Positions 7,965 to 18,435 of a stretch of DNA of 64,000 nucleotides are shown in pieces (the stretch's first letter is position 1; each line of letters opens with the position of its first letter). The position numbers and the translations under genes are program-made. Origin of the DNA: Rhodobacteraceae bacterium UBA6796 (GTDB lineage Bacteria; Pseudomonadota; Alphaproteobacteria; Rhodobacterales; Rhodobacteraceae); assembly GCA_002452815.1 (NCBI GenBank), contig DKFM01000015.1:62001-126000 (forward strand). Direction: 5' to 3'. The notes under the pieces were generated by a model. That model worked only from the letters and a program-made list of their open reading frames with translations, ran no database searches and was not told where the DNA came from.

Positions 7965-9884
7965 TCAGGCCCGGCTTTGGGCGGTGCCGACGGTGGCGGG
8001 ATCGACCAGATCCATCTCTTCCTGCCGGGTGCGGATCGTGCCGCGCTGGTTTTCGGGATAGGCCGAAAGCGGCGGCAGCCCGTCGGCCAGTGCAAACAGC
8101 AAGATGTCGCGTGCGATCGGTGCTGCCGCAGCCGAGCCACCGCCGCCGTGTTCCACGATCAGGCTGATCGCATAGCGCGGGTTGTCATAGGGCGCATAGG
8201 CCACGAACAGCGCGTGGTCGCGTTGTTCCCAGGGCACGTCCTTGTTGTTCACCACGGCCGAGCGCACCTGCGAGGTGCCGGTCTTGCCCGCCATCTTCCA
8301 TTCGCTGGCGGCGATACGCGACCCGCGGGCGGTGCCGTGGCTGCCGTTCATCACCGCATTCATGCCGCGGCGCACCTGATCGAGCATCCCGGGGGAGATA
8401 TCCAGCGGCGGGGCCTCGGCGATGGGCGTCTCGACCCCGTCGCGCGAGCGGATCAGCCGCGGCACCACGGCGCGCCCACTGGCGATCCGCGCGGCCATCA
8501 CCGCCAGATGCAGCGGCGAGGCCAGCACATAACCCTGACCGATCGAGGCGTTGATCGTGTCGCCGATCCGCCAGTCCTTGCCATAGCGTTCCTGTTTCCA
8601 GGCCTTGGTCGGGGCCACGCCTTCGGCCACCGCCGACATCGGCAGATCGTGGCGCACGCCGACACCCAGCCGGTGCGCCATTTCGGCGATCTTGTCGATG
8701 CCGACCTTCTGCGCGACCTCGTAATAGAACACGTCACAGCTTTGCTCGAGGCTTTGGATTACATTGACCCGACCGTGCCCGGATCGTTTCCAGCAGTGGA
8801 ACCTGCGCCCGCCCATCTCGATATGGCCCGGGCAATAAACGGTTTCCTCGGGGCCGATCACGCCGGCCTCCAGCGCGGCCAGGGCGGTCACCATCTTGAA
8901 GGTCGACCCGGGCGGATACAGGCCCTGCACCGATTTGTCGGCCAGCGGGCGGTGGTCGTCCTCGGTCAGGATCTTGTAATTGGCATTGGAAATCCCGCGC
9001 ACGAACAGGTTGGGGTCGAACGAGGGCGCCGAGCTGATCGCCATGATGTCGCCGGTCTGGACATCGAGCACCACCGCCGCCGCCGATTCATCGCCCAGCC
9101 GTGCCAGCGCGTAATTCTGCAGGCGGTAGTCGATGGTCAGTTGCAGGTTACTGCCCGGCTCGCCTTCCTGACGGCCGAGTTCGCGCATCTCGCGCCCGGC
9201 GCTGTTCACCTCGACCCGGCGCTGCCCGGCGCGACCGCGCAGATCGTCCTCCATCTTGGCTTCGACGCCAAGCTTGCCCAGCTGGAATTTCGGAATCCGC
9301 AACAGCGGGTCGGGATTGGCGATCTGGCTCAGGTCGTAATCCGACACCGGCCCGACATAGCCCAGGATATGCGCGAAATCGGGGCCGCGCGGATAGGCGC
9401 GCGACAGGCCGACCTCGGGGGTGACGCCGGGCAGGGCGGGGGCATTGACCGCCACGCGCGAGAATTCCTCCCAGCTCAGCCGGTCGGCCACCGTCACCGG
9501 CGCCGAGGGCGGGCGGCGCTTGATGTCGGCCAGCAGGTCTTCGGCATCGGCATCGGTCATCGGAATCAACCGGCGCAGATCGTCCAGAACCTTTTGCACA
9601 TCGCCCGCATCCTCGCGGGTGATGGTGACGCGGTAATTCTGTTCATTGCCGGCCAGCAACACGCCGTTGCGGTCATGGATCAGCCCGCGTGCAGGCGGGA
9701 TCAGCCGGATCTTGACCGAGTTGCCGTCAGCCAGCAGCCGGTATTCGTCGGCCTGCTCCAGCTGCATCTTGCGCATCCTGAGGCCCAGGACCGCGATGAT
9801 GGCCGCCTGCGCCCCGCCCAGCATCAGCCCGCGGCGGGTCAGGGTCGAACGGCTTTCCAGCGCCTGTTTCTGCGAGCGTCTCAT
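7965..9884 (-). CDS. mrdA: Penicillin-binding protein 2 (transpeptidase)
   Basis: The 639-residue class B PBP has an N-terminal membrane anchor (residues about 20-38), a dimerisation domain and a transpeptidase domain. Visible catalytic motifs are the SxxK serine in YPPGSTFKM near residue 327, SCD in place of SxN near residue 382 (usual for PBP2), and KTGTS near residue 536. It crosslinks peptidoglycan during elongation in the periplasm, in complex with RodA and MreC. It follows mreD with a 9-base gap. Confidence 0.93.
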   Translation of the reverse strand: MRRSQKQALESRSTLTRRGLMLGGAQAAIIAVLGLRMRKMQLEQADEYRLLADGNSVKIRLIPPARGLIHDRNGVLLAGNEQNYRVTITREDAGDVQKVLDDLRRLIPMTDADAEDLLADIKRRPPSAPVTVADRLSWEEFSRVAVNAPALPGVTPEVGLSRAYPRGPDFAHILGYVGPVSDYDLSQIANPDPLLRIPKFQLGKLGVEAKMEDDLRGRAGQRRVEVNSAGREMRELGRQEGEPGSNLQLTIDYRLQNYALARLGDESAAAVVLDVQTGDIMAISSAPSFDPNLFVRGISNANYKILTEDDHRPLADKSVQGLYPPGSTFKMVTALAALEAGVIGPEETVYCPGHIEMGGRRFHCWKRSGHGRVNVIQSLEQSCDVFYYEVAQKVGIDKIAEMAHRLGVGVRHDLPMSAVAEGVAPTKAWKQERYGKDWRIGDTINASIGQGYVLASPLHLAVMAARIASGRAVVPRLIRSRDGVETPIAEAPPLDISPGMLDQVRRGMNAVMNGSHGTARGSRIAASEWKMAGKTGTSQVRSAVVNNKDVPWEQRDHALFVAYAPYDNPRYAISLIVEHGGGGSAAAAPIARDILLFALADGLPPLSAYPENQRGTIRTRQEEMDLVDPATVGTAQSRA

Positions 9885-9893
9885 CGCCCCCCC

Positions 9894-10433
9894 TCACAAC
9901 CGATGCCCGAAGGCGTCCACTTCGCCGGGCGCGGCACGCCGCAGCCCGAAGGCCAGCTTCGACAGGGCCACCACGAAGGGATAGGCCGCCAGCGTCATCA
10001 GCAGGCGCAGCAGTTCCAGCCCCAGCGGCGGCTGATCGACCATCACCAGCGCCAGCACCATCCGGTTGGCCAGCACCATCGCCACCATCAGCCCACCCAT
10101 CAGGGCCAGTTCCAGCACAAAGGGCATGTCGCGCAAAGATACTTCGCGGGCGCGCAGGAATTCGGTGGCCGCCAGCACGATCAGTGTCCACAGCCCCGGT
10201 GCGCGCCAGAACATCAGGTCTTCCAGAAAGAACACCGCGACGATCAGCAGGGCCGGCACATAATCGGGGCGCCGCAACACCCAGGCCAGGGTCATCGCCA
10301 GCGTCAGGTCGGGGCCCGGTACGCCATGCGACATCGGGTTTACCGGCAGCAGCCGCAGAAACAGGATCACCGCCGCCAGCGCCACGAACAGCGCGCGATG
10401 CGCGATCCGGCGGGTGGTGAGCGGGTCAATCAT
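9894..10433 (-). CDS. mreD: Rod shape-determining protein MreD
   Basis: The 179-residue protein has about five membrane segments. It carries no enzymatic motif and is identified by size, hydrophobicity and place between mreC and mrdA. MreD is an inner-membrane part of the elongasome. Its start overlaps the mreC end by 8 bases, so translation is coupled. Confidence 0.85.
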   Translation of the reverse strand: MIDPLTTRRIAHRALFVALAAVILFLRLLPVNPMSHGVPGPDLTLAMTLAWVLRRPDYVPALLIVAVFFLEDLMFWRAPGLWTLIVLAATEFLRAREVSLRDMPFVLELALMGGLMVAMVLANRMVLALVMVDQPPLGLELLRLLMTLAAYPFVVALSKLAFGLRRAAPGEVDAFGHRL

Positions 10434-11325
10434 TGGTGCCCCCTTCGGCGGCGGGCTGCACCGGGGCGGGCGGGATCAGCGGGCCTGCATCATGCAGCTG
10501 CTCGGCCGGGTGGCTGCGCAGGACCCGTAGGAAATTCAGCCGTTCGTAATCGGCAGACAGGCGCACCCGCAGGCGCCGGTCCTGCCCTTGCAGGATTTGC
10601 CCGACCAGCAGGCCGGCCGGAAACACCCCGCCATCACCCGACGAAATCACCCGGTCGCCCGGGCGCACCTGTTCGGGGCTTTCCAGAAAGTCGACCAGCG
10701 GGAAGGGGGCGTTGTCCCCGGTCAGGATCGCACGCTGCCCCGAGGGCTGAATGATGACCGGTATCCGCGAGGAACTGTCGGTCAGCAGCACGACGCGGCT
10801 GGTGGATCGGCCCACCCCGGATATCCGCCCGACCAGCCCGAGCCCGTCCATCGTGGCCCAGCCATCGACGATGCCATCGCGCGAGCCCACGTTCAGCAGC
10901 ACCGATTGCCGGAAGGGGGAGCCGCTGTCGGCCAGCACCACGCCCGAAACCGAGGTCAGTTTCGGGTCCAGCCGCACATTGTTCTGCGACAGCAGTTTCG
11001 CGTTTTGCTGCTCCAGCTGGACGGCGGCTTCCTTCCAGGCCTTCATCTGCTGCAATTCGCGGCGAAGTTCCTGATTTTGTTCATAGATCCGCGCGTAGGA
11101 CTGAAAGCCGCCGACCATGTCCAGAACCTTGGTCACGGGCACCATCGCCCAGTCGAAGGTCGGCACGAAGCGGTCGACGAAGCCTGCACGGAAGCGTTCA
11201 ACCCGCGGGCTGTCGATGCGCCAGATCAGAAAGGTCAGCGCCAGCACAATCGCCAGCGCCGCAATCGCGATGCGGCGCAGCGGTCCTGCATAATCCTGAT
11301 CGTCGCGGTCCCGGGCCAACGGCAT
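10426..11325 (-). CDS. mreC: Rod shape-determining protein MreC
   Basis: The 299-residue protein has one N-terminal membrane segment (IAIAALAIVLALTFLIW near residue 20). A periplasmic coiled coil follows (EQNQELRRELQQMKAWKEA near residue 80), then a beta-rich domain containing SGVVLADSGSPFRQSVLLN and VISSGDGGVFPAGLLVG. It links cytoplasmic MreB to PBP2 in the periplasm. The C-terminus is an Ala/Pro-rich tail. It lies 34 bases after mreB. Confidence 0.9.
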   Translation of the reverse strand: MPLARDRDDQDYAGPLRRIAIAALAIVLALTFLIWRIDSPRVERFRAGFVDRFVPTFDWAMVPVTKVLDMVGGFQSYARIYEQNQELRRELQQMKAWKEAAVQLEQQNAKLLSQNNVRLDPKLTSVSGVVLADSGSPFRQSVLLNVGSRDGIVDGWATMDGLGLVGRISGVGRSTSRVVLLTDSSSRIPVIIQPSGQRAILTGDNAPFPLVDFLESPEQVRPGDRVISSGDGGVFPAGLLVGQILQGQDRRLRVRLSADYERLNFLRVLRSHPAEQLHDAGPLIPPAPVQPAAEGGTND

Positions 11326-11359
11326 CTCCCAAGGCGGGCCTCGGCGCCGAAAGGGCGCC

Positions 11360-12679
<1,320 letters not shown>

Positions 12680-12682
<3 letters not shown>

Positions 12683-12716
12683 GAAAAAGGGCCGCCCCGA
12701 TGTGGGACGGCCCGGA
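12680..12716 (-). terminator. Rho-independent terminator of leuA
   Basis: On the minus strand GGGCCGTCCC, loop ACATC, GGGGCGGCCC forms a 10-base-pair stem with one G-T pair. It is followed directly by TTTTTCAT. The hairpin lies about 20 bases after the leuA stop and separates leuA from mreB. Confidence 0.8.
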
Positions 12717-12736
12717 TTTCGCACCTGCAGATGCGG

Positions 12737-14308
12737 TCAGAGCTTGTAGCTGACCGATTTCAGATCGGCGTCGGGGGCGGTTTTCTGGCTGCGCACCCGC
12801 AGCCGGTTGAGCGCACCGACATAGGCCTTGACGCTCGCCAGGATCGTATCGGTATCCGAGGCAGAGCCGGTCACGATGCGGCCGGCTTCTTCCATCCGCA
12901 CGCTGACGGTCGCCTGCGCATCGGTGCCTTCGGTGACCGCATGCACCTGATACAGCTTCAGCTTGGCCTCGGTCGGGTAGATCTGCTTGACCGCCTTGAA
13001 GCAGGCGTCAACCGGACCATCGCCGCTGCATTTGGCCGATTTCTCGACCCCGTCCACCACCATCTTCAGCTCGGCTTCCTGCCCGTCGCTGCCGCAGACT
13101 ACGCGCAGCCATTTCACCTGCAGATAATCGGTGTCGGTATTGGCGGCGCTGTCGGCCATCAGCGCGATCAGGTCCTCGTCATAGATTTCCTTCTTGCGGT
13201 CGGCCAGCGCCTTGAACCGCACGAACACGTCGTTCAGCTGATTGTCGGCCATCTCGAAACCCAGATCGGCCAGCTTGCTGCGCAGCGCCGCGCGGCCCGA
13301 ATGCTTGCCCATCGCGATATTGGTTTCGGTGATGCCGATGTCGGCGGGGCGCATGATTTCAAACGTCTCGACGTTCTTCAGCACGCCATCCTGATGGATG
13401 CCGCTTTCGTGCAGGAAGGCGTTCTTGCCGACGATGGCCTTGTTGAACTGCACCGGGAAGCCCGAGACCTGGGCGACGCGGCGGCTCAGGTTCATGATCT
13501 TCGTCGTGTCGATGCGGGTTTCAAAGGGCATCAGGTCGCGGCGCACCTTGATGGCCATCACCACCTCTTCCAGGGCGGTGTTGCCCGCGCGTTCGCCCAG
13601 GCCGTTGATCGTGCATTCGATCTGGCGCGCACCCGCGCTGACCGCGGCCAGGGCGTTGGCCGTGGCCATGCCCAGGTCGTTGTGGCAGTGCGTGGCAAAG
13701 ATCACCTCGTCCGCGCCCGGCACCTTTTCCAGCAGCATGCGGATGATGTCGGCGCTTTCCTCGGGCAGGGTGTAGCCCACGGTGTCGGGAATGTTGATCG
13801 TGGTGGCGCCCGCCTTGATCGCGGTTTCGACCACACGGCACAGATAGTCGCGCTCGGTGCGGATCGCATCCATCGCTGACCACTGCACGTCTTCGCACAG
13901 GTTGCGCGCATGGGTCACGGTGTCGGCGATGCGCTCGATCATCTCGTCCTGGCCGAGGTTGGTGATCCCGCGGTGCAGCGGCGAGGTGCCGATGAAGGTG
14001 TGAATCCGCGGCCGGGCGGCGTGTTTCACCGCCTCCCAGCAGCGGTCGATGTCCTTGTAGTTGGCGCGCGACAGCCCGCAGATCACCGAGTTTTTCGAGC
14101 GTTTCGCGATGTCCGACACCGCCTCGAAATCGCCTTCCGAGGCAATCGGGAAGCCTGCCTCGATGATGTCGACGCCCATTTCGTCCAGCAGCTGGGCGAT
14201 TTCCAGCTTCTCGTCATGGGTCATCGTGGCGCCGGGCGATTGTTCGCCGTCGCGCAGGGTGGTGTCGAAAATCAATACGCGTTGGGGGTCGGTCATGTTC
14301 TGTGCCAT
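12737..14308 (-). CDS. leuA: 2-isopropylmalate synthase
   Basis: With the ATG at 14308 (MAQNMTDPQRVLIFD) the protein has 523 residues, the normal length. An AAAGAG ribosome site precedes this codon, whereas an upstream in-frame start at 14341 lacks one. The catalytic barrel shows IFDTTLRDGEQSPG and the metal-binding HCHNDLG near residue 203. The C-terminal LeuA regulatory domain, which binds leucine, is present. It condenses acetyl-CoA and 2-oxoisovalerate, the committed step of leucine synthesis. A leader peptide with clustered Leu codons precedes it, so attenuation is likely in addition to feedback inhibition. Confidence 0.95.
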   Translation of the reverse strand: MAQNMTDPQRVLIFDTTLRDGEQSPGATMTHDEKLEIAQLLDEMGVDIIEAGFPIASEGDFEAVSDIAKRSKNSVICGLSRANYKDIDRCWEAVKHAARPRIHTFIGTSPLHRGITNLGQDEMIERIADTVTHARNLCEDVQWSAMDAIRTERDYLCRVVETAIKAGATTINIPDTVGYTLPEESADIIRMLLEKVPGADEVIFATHCHNDLGMATANALAAVSAGARQIECTINGLGERAGNTALEEVVMAIKVRRDLMPFETRIDTTKIMNLSRRVAQVSGFPVQFNKAIVGKNAFLHESGIHQDGVLKNVETFEIMRPADIGITETNIAMGKHSGRAALRSKLADLGFEMADNQLNDVFVRFKALADRKKEIYDEDLIALMADSAANTDTDYLQVKWLRVVCGSDGQEAELKMVVDGVEKSAKCSGDGPVDACFKAVKQIYPTEAKLKLYQVHAVTEGTDAQATVSVRMEEAGRIVTGSASDTDTILASVKAYVGALNRLRVRSQKTAPDADLKSVSYKL

Positions 14309-14425
14309 GGTCTGTCTCTTTGAAATGTGTCTTAGCGTCATCAGCCCCCGAAGGCCAGCATCGCGTGGGTGTCGGGGTTGGGTTGGGCGCTGGTCACCTC
14401 CGAGCGGTCGCGCCCGCAGGCACGC

Positions 14426-14518
14426 TCAGAGGCAGCTAAGAAGCAGCAGACCACGGATGGACAGACCGCGGGCCAAAGCCCCGGTGCGCATGGTCGAAAT
14501 GTTCATCATCCGTGTCAT
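14426..14518 (-). CDS. leuL: leu leader peptide (putative attenuator peptide)
   Basis: A 30-codon minus-strand frame begins ATG ACA CGG ATG ATG AAC and ends CTG CTG CTT CTT AGC TGC CTC TGA, that is GLLLLSCL at the C-terminus. Four consecutive leucine codons plus a fifth just before the stop, about 120 bases ahead of leuA, are what a leucine-sensing leader would have. A GC-rich stretch able to fold lies between the stop and leuA. The start is uncertain; in-frame ATGs also lie at 14530, 14509 and 14506. I infer ribosome-mediated attenuation and have not folded the RNA. Confidence 0.65.
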   Translation of the reverse strand: MTRMMNISTMRTGALARGLSIRGLLLLSCL

Positions 14519-14530
14519 GGCGCCGATCAT

Positions 14531-14724
14531 ATCGGTCACGCGCAAAAAGAAAAGTGCAAATCCGGCGCGCCGTGCGAAAGCCTGCGGGCGGACGCTGCCC
14601 CAGCGGCATTCGCGGAAGCCCGCCGTTCGACCTATGTTTCCCTAGGCAGCGCGGGGAGTTTGGGCTAGACTCAACCTCAGACCCGGAAAACGGGCGTTTC
14701 GAGGCAGTAACGGCGGTATAGCCC
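14531..14724. promoter_or_regulatory. Divergent intergenic region between leuL-leuA and ftsW
   Basis: The span separates the minus-strand leucine genes from the plus-strand division cluster and must carry promoters for both. CGCAAAAAGAAAAGTGCAAA at 14540-14559 is the AT-rich part on the leu side. TTTGGGCTAGACTCAACC near 14660 lies on the ftsW side. No protein-like frame was seen. Confidence 0.4.
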
Positions 14725-15891
14725 ATGACAGAAATGGTGTTTGGCACCGCACCCGTGCGGGTCGGCGAACCGATTCTTCCGCGCTGGTGGCGGACGATCG
14801 ACAAATGGGCGCTTTCGTCCATTCTGATGCTTTTCGGCCTGGGCATGTTGCTGGGGCTTGCCGCCTCGGTGCCGCTGGCCGAAAAAAACGGGCTGGAGGC
14901 GTTCTATTACGTCAAGCGGCAGGCGTTCTTCGGGGTGTTGGCACTGGGGGTCGCGGGCGTCATCTCGATGATGACGCCGACGCAGGTGCGCCGCCTGGGC
15001 GTGATCGGCTTTGCGGGGGCCTTCGTGGCGATCCTGCTGTTGCCGCTGTTTGGCACCGATTTCGGCAAGGGCGCGGTGCGCTGGTTCAGCTTCGGCTTCG
15101 CCTCGGTGCAGCCGTCGGAATTCCTGAAGCCCGGGTTCGTCATCATGGCGGCCTGGATGATGGCCGCCGCGCACGAGGTGGCGGGCCCGCCCGGACGGCT
15201 TTATTCCTTCATCCTGACTGTCATCATCGTGCTGGCGCTGGCGTTGCAGCCCGACTTCGGTCAGGCCTCGCTGATCCTGTTTTCCTGGATGGTGATGTAT
15301 TTCATCGCCGGGGCGCCGGTGTTCCTGCTGTCGGGCATTGCCGGGCTGACCGCTGCGGGCGGTCTGCTGGCCTATAACACGTCTGAACACTTCGCGCGCC
15401 GGATCAACGGCTTCCTGTCGACCGACATCGACCCGCGCACACAGATCGGCTATGCCACCAACGCCATTCAGGAAGGCGGCTTCTTCGGGGTCGGCGTGGG
15501 CGAGGGCACGGTGAAATGGTCGCTGCCCGATGCGCATACCGATTTCATCATCGCCGTCGCGGCGGAAGAATACGGCCTGATCCTGGTTCTGGCGATCATC
15601 ACGCTTTATGCGATCGTCGTCGTGCGGTCGCTGCTGCGGCTGATGCGCGAGCGTGACCCGTTCACCCGTCTGGCAGGCGCCGGGCTGGCCTGTTCGTTCG
15701 GTGTGCAGGCGCTGATCAACATGGGCGTCGCGGTGCGGCTGCTGCCCGCCAAGGGCATGACGCTGCCCTTCGTCAGCTATGGCGGCTCGTCGGTGATCGC
15801 CTCGGGTATTGCCGTCGGCATGTTGCTGGCGCTGACCCGGAGCCGTCCGCAGGGGCAGATTTCCGACATCCTGTCGCGCCGCTCTCACTAG
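14725..15891 (+). CDS. ftsW: Cell division protein FtsW (SEDS septal glycosyltransferase)
   Basis: The 388-residue SEDS protein has about ten membrane segments. Family motifs are QPSEFLKPGFVIMAAW near residue 130, PDAHTDFIIAVAAEEYG near residue 268 and the C-terminal TLPFVSYGGSSV near residue 350. FtsW polymerises septal peptidoglycan. It opens the plus-strand cluster, with leuA divergent upstream. The genes that usually precede ftsW (murE, murF, mraY, murD) are not in this window. An alternative ATG lies three codons in. Confidence 0.92.
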   Translation: MTEMVFGTAPVRVGEPILPRWWRTIDKWALSSILMLFGLGMLLGLAASVPLAEKNGLEAFYYVKRQAFFGVLALGVAGVISMMTPTQVRRLGVIGFAGAFVAILLLPLFGTDFGKGAVRWFSFGFASVQPSEFLKPGFVIMAAWMMAAAHEVAGPPGRLYSFILTVIIVLALALQPDFGQASLILFSWMVMYFIAGAPVFLLSGIAGLTAAGGLLAYNTSEHFARRINGFLSTDIDPRTQIGYATNAIQEGGFFGVGVGEGTVKWSLPDAHTDFIIAVAAEEYGLILVLAIITLYAIVVVRSLLRLMRERDPFTRLAGAGLACSFGVQALINMGVAVRLLPAKGMTLPFVSYGGSSVIASGIAVGMLLALTRSRPQGQISDILSRRSH

Positions 15892-15903
15892 GGAAACATC
15901 GCT

Positions 15904-17007
15904 ATGGCCACTCTGAAATCACCGCTTCTGCTGATCGCCGCAGGCGGCACCGGCGGGCATATGTTCCCCGCACAGGCACTGGCCGAGGCGATGGTGCGTC
16001 GGGGCTGGCGGGTCAAGCTCAGCACCGATGCGCGGGGCGCGCGCTACACTGGCGGCTTTCCCCATGTGGTGAAGGTCGAGCAGGTGGCCTCGGCCACTTT
16101 TGCACGCGGCGGTGCGCTGGCCCGGCTGGCGGTGCCGTTCCGCATCGCTGGGGGCGTCTTGTCGGCGGTGATGGCGGGAATGAGCGATCGGCCCCGCGTT
16201 GTGGTGGGGTTCGGCGGTTACCCGACGATCCCGGCGCTGGCCGCGGCGCAGGTGCTGCGCATTCCCTCGGCCATCCACGAACAGAACGGCATCATGGGCA
16301 AGGTCAACCGGGTCTTCGCCAAACATGTCAGCGCCTTTGCCTGCGGCACCTGGCCCACCGATCTGCCGCCCGGCGTCGAGGGCATCCATACCGGCAACCC
16401 GGTGCGCGGCGCGGTGCTGGAACGGGCGGGTGCGGCCTATATCACCCCGGGGGATTATCCGATGAGCGTGCTGGTGATCGGCGGCAGCCAGGGCGCGCGG
16501 ATCCTGTCGGATGTCGTGCCGGCCGCGCTGGCGCAATTGCCCGACCATCTGCGCCAGTATCTGCGCGTGGCCCATCAGGCCCGGGAAGAGGATCTGGAGC
16601 GTGTGGTCGCCGCCTATGCCGCCGCCGGGATCGACGCCGAGGTGCAGCCCTTCTTCGCCGACGTGCCGCGCCGCCTAAGCGAATGCCAGCTGGTGATCTC
16701 GCGCGCGGGGGCCAGTTCGGTGGCCGATATTTCGGTGGTCGGGCGTCCGGCAATCCTGATCCCCTATGCGGCCGCGACCGGCGATCACCAGACGGCGAAT
16801 GCCCGCGGTCTGGTCGATGCGGGCGGGGCGATCATGCTGCCCGAACGCAAATGTGATGCCGCGACGCTGGCCGAACAGGTGGCGCTGGTGCTGGACAATC
16901 CGGGCGGTGCGTTGCAAATGGCGCGGGCCGCGTTGAGCTACGGGATGCCCGATGCCACCGCGCGACTGGTCGAAATTGTTGAAAATCTTGCAGGAAATCC
17001 GTCATGA
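15904..17007 (+). CDS. murG: UDP-GlcNAc:undecaprenyl-PP-MurNAc-pentapeptide GlcNAc transferase
   Basis: The 367-residue GT-B enzyme makes lipid II at the inner face of the membrane. The N-terminal [16 protein letters not shown] loop (residues 13-28), [13 protein letters not shown] near residue 100, and the donor-site stretch [23 protein letters not shown] near residue 262 are typical MurG elements. It starts 12 bases after ftsW and overlaps murC by 4 bases (ATGA). Confidence 0.95.
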   Translation: MATLKSPLLLIAAGGTGGHMFPAQALAEAMVRRGWRVKLSTDARGARYTGGFPHVVKVEQVASATFARGGALARLAVPFRIAGGVLSAVMAGMSDRPRVVVGFGGYPTIPALAAAQVLRIPSAIHEQNGIMGKVNRVFAKHVSAFACGTWPTDLPPGVEGIHTGNPVRGAVLERAGAAYITPGDYPMSVLVIGGSQGARILSDVVPAALAQLPDHLRQYLRVAHQAREEDLERVVAAYAAAGIDAEVQPFFADVPRRLSECQLVISRAGASSVADISVVGRPAILIPYAAATGDHQTANARGLVDAGGAIMLPERKCDAATLAEQVALVLDNPGGALQMARAALSYGMPDATARLVEIVENLAGNPS

Positions 17008-18434
17008 GTGCTGCCGCCACGAAACTTCCGGGTGAACTCGGCCCGATCCATTTCGTCGGCATCGGCGGCATCGGCATGTCGGGCATCGCCGAAGTGCTGA
17101 TGACGCAGGGCTTCCGGGTGCAGGGCTCGGATGCCAAGGCCAGCAAGATCACCGACCGGCTGGTCGAACTGGGCGCGACCGTGTTTGAAGGCCAGCGCGC
17201 CGAGAACCTGGGCGACGCGGCGGTGGTCGTGGTCTCGACCGCGATCAAGAAGGGCAACCCCGAACTGGAAGAGGCGCGCAAACGCGGCCTGCCGGTGGTG
17301 CGCCGTGCCGAGATGCTGGCCGAGCTGATGCGCCTGCGCTCGAACATCGCGATTGCGGGCACCCATGGCAAGACGACGACCACGACGATGGTCGCGACCC
17401 TGCTGGACCGCGGCAATTTCGACCCGACCGTGATTAACGGCGGCATCATCCACGCCTATGGTTCGAATGCGCGGGCCGGGGCCGGCGAATGGATGGTGGT
17501 CGAGGCGGATGAAAGCGACGGCTCGTTCAACCGGCTGCCCGCGACGATTGCCATCGTCACCAACATCGACCCCGAGCATATGGAGCACTGGGGCAGCTTC
17601 GATGCGCTGCGCAAGGGGTTCTACGATTTCGTCAGCAACATCCCGTTCTACGGTCTTGCGGTGTGCTGCACCGACCACCCCGAGGTGCAGGCGCTGGTCG
17701 GCAAGATCACCGACCGCCGTGTGGTGACGTTCGGTTTCAACGCGCAGGCCGATGTGCGCGCGCAGAACCTGACCTACACGGCGGGGGTGGCGCATTTCGA
17801 CATCGCGCTGCAGGGCGAGGGCCCGGACGAAAGCGGCAAGATCGCGGTGATCGAGGGCTGCACCCTGCCGATGCCGGGCGACCACAACGTCTCGAACGCG
17901 CTGGCGGCGGTGGCGGTGGCGCGGCATCTGGGCATGAAGAAAGAAGAAATTCGCGCCGCGCTGGCGGGCTTTGGGGGCGTCAACCGGCGTTTCACCAAGG
18001 TTGGCGAGGTGCTGGGCGGGGTCACCATCATCGACGACTACGGCCACCATCCGGTGGAAATCGCGGCGGTGCTGAAGGCCGCGCGGCAGGCCGTGGCGCC
18101 GGGCGCCCGGGTCATCGCCGTGCATCAGCCGCACCGCTATACCCGCCTGCATTCGCTGTTCGATGACTTCTGCACCTGTTTCAACGAGGCCGATGTGGTC
18201 GCCATCGCCGAAGTCTATGCCGCAGGCGAAGAACCGATCCCGGGCGCCTCGCGCGACGATCTGGTGGCCGGGCTGATCGCCCATGGTCACCGCCACGCCC
18301 GCGCGATCCTGTGCGAGGATGACCTGTCGCGTCTGGTGCGCGAACAGGCCCGTCCCGGCGACATGGTCGTCTGCCTTGGCGCGGGCACGATTTCCACCTG
18401 GGCCAACGGCCTGCCCGCCAAGCTCGGGGGCTGA
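17004..18434 (+). CDS. murC: UDP-N-acetylmuramate--L-alanine ligase
   Basis: The 476-residue Mur ligase adds L-Ala to UDP-MurNAc. [14 protein letters not shown] near residue 14 is the substrate Rossmann-like loop. [17 protein letters not shown] near residue 117 is the ATP loop. EADESDGSF near residue 165 and [10 protein letters not shown] near residue 345 complete the family pattern. It is coupled to murG through an ATGA overlap. The next gene starts two bases after its stop. Confidence 0.95.
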   Translation: MSAAATKLPGELGPIHFVGIGGIGMSGIAEVLMTQGFRVQGSDAKASKITDRLVELGATVFEGQRAENLGDAAVVVVSTAIKKGNPELEEARKRGLPVVRRAEMLAELMRLRSNIAIAGTHGKTTTTTMVATLLDRGNFDPTVINGGIIHAYGSNARAGAGEWMVVEADESDGSFNRLPATIAIVTNIDPEHMEHWGSFDALRKGFYDFVSNIPFYGLAVCCTDHPEVQALVGKITDRRVVTFGFNAQADVRAQNLTYTAGVAHFDIALQGEGPDESGKIAVIEGCTLPMPGDHNVSNALAAVAVARHLGMKKEEIRAALAGFGGVNRRFTKVGEVLGGVTIIDDYGHHPVEIAAVLKAARQAVAPGARVIAVHQPHRYTRLHSLFDDFCTCFNEADVVAIAEVYAAGEEPIPGASRDDLVAGLIAHGHRHARAILCEDDLSRLVREQARPGDMVVCLGAGTISTWANGLPAKLGG

Positions 18435-18435
18435 G

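Noticed and set aside
7638..10754. Open frame of more than 1,000 codons on the plus strand opposite mrdA/mreD
   Set aside because: It is antisense to well-supported rodA, mrdA, mreD and mreC. The translation is His/Gln/Arg-rich with no domain, a usual artefact of GC-rich DNA.
14677..15888. 403-codon minus-strand frame opposite ftsW
   Set aside because: Antisense shadow of ftsW; the leader and promoter signals upstream belong to leuA.
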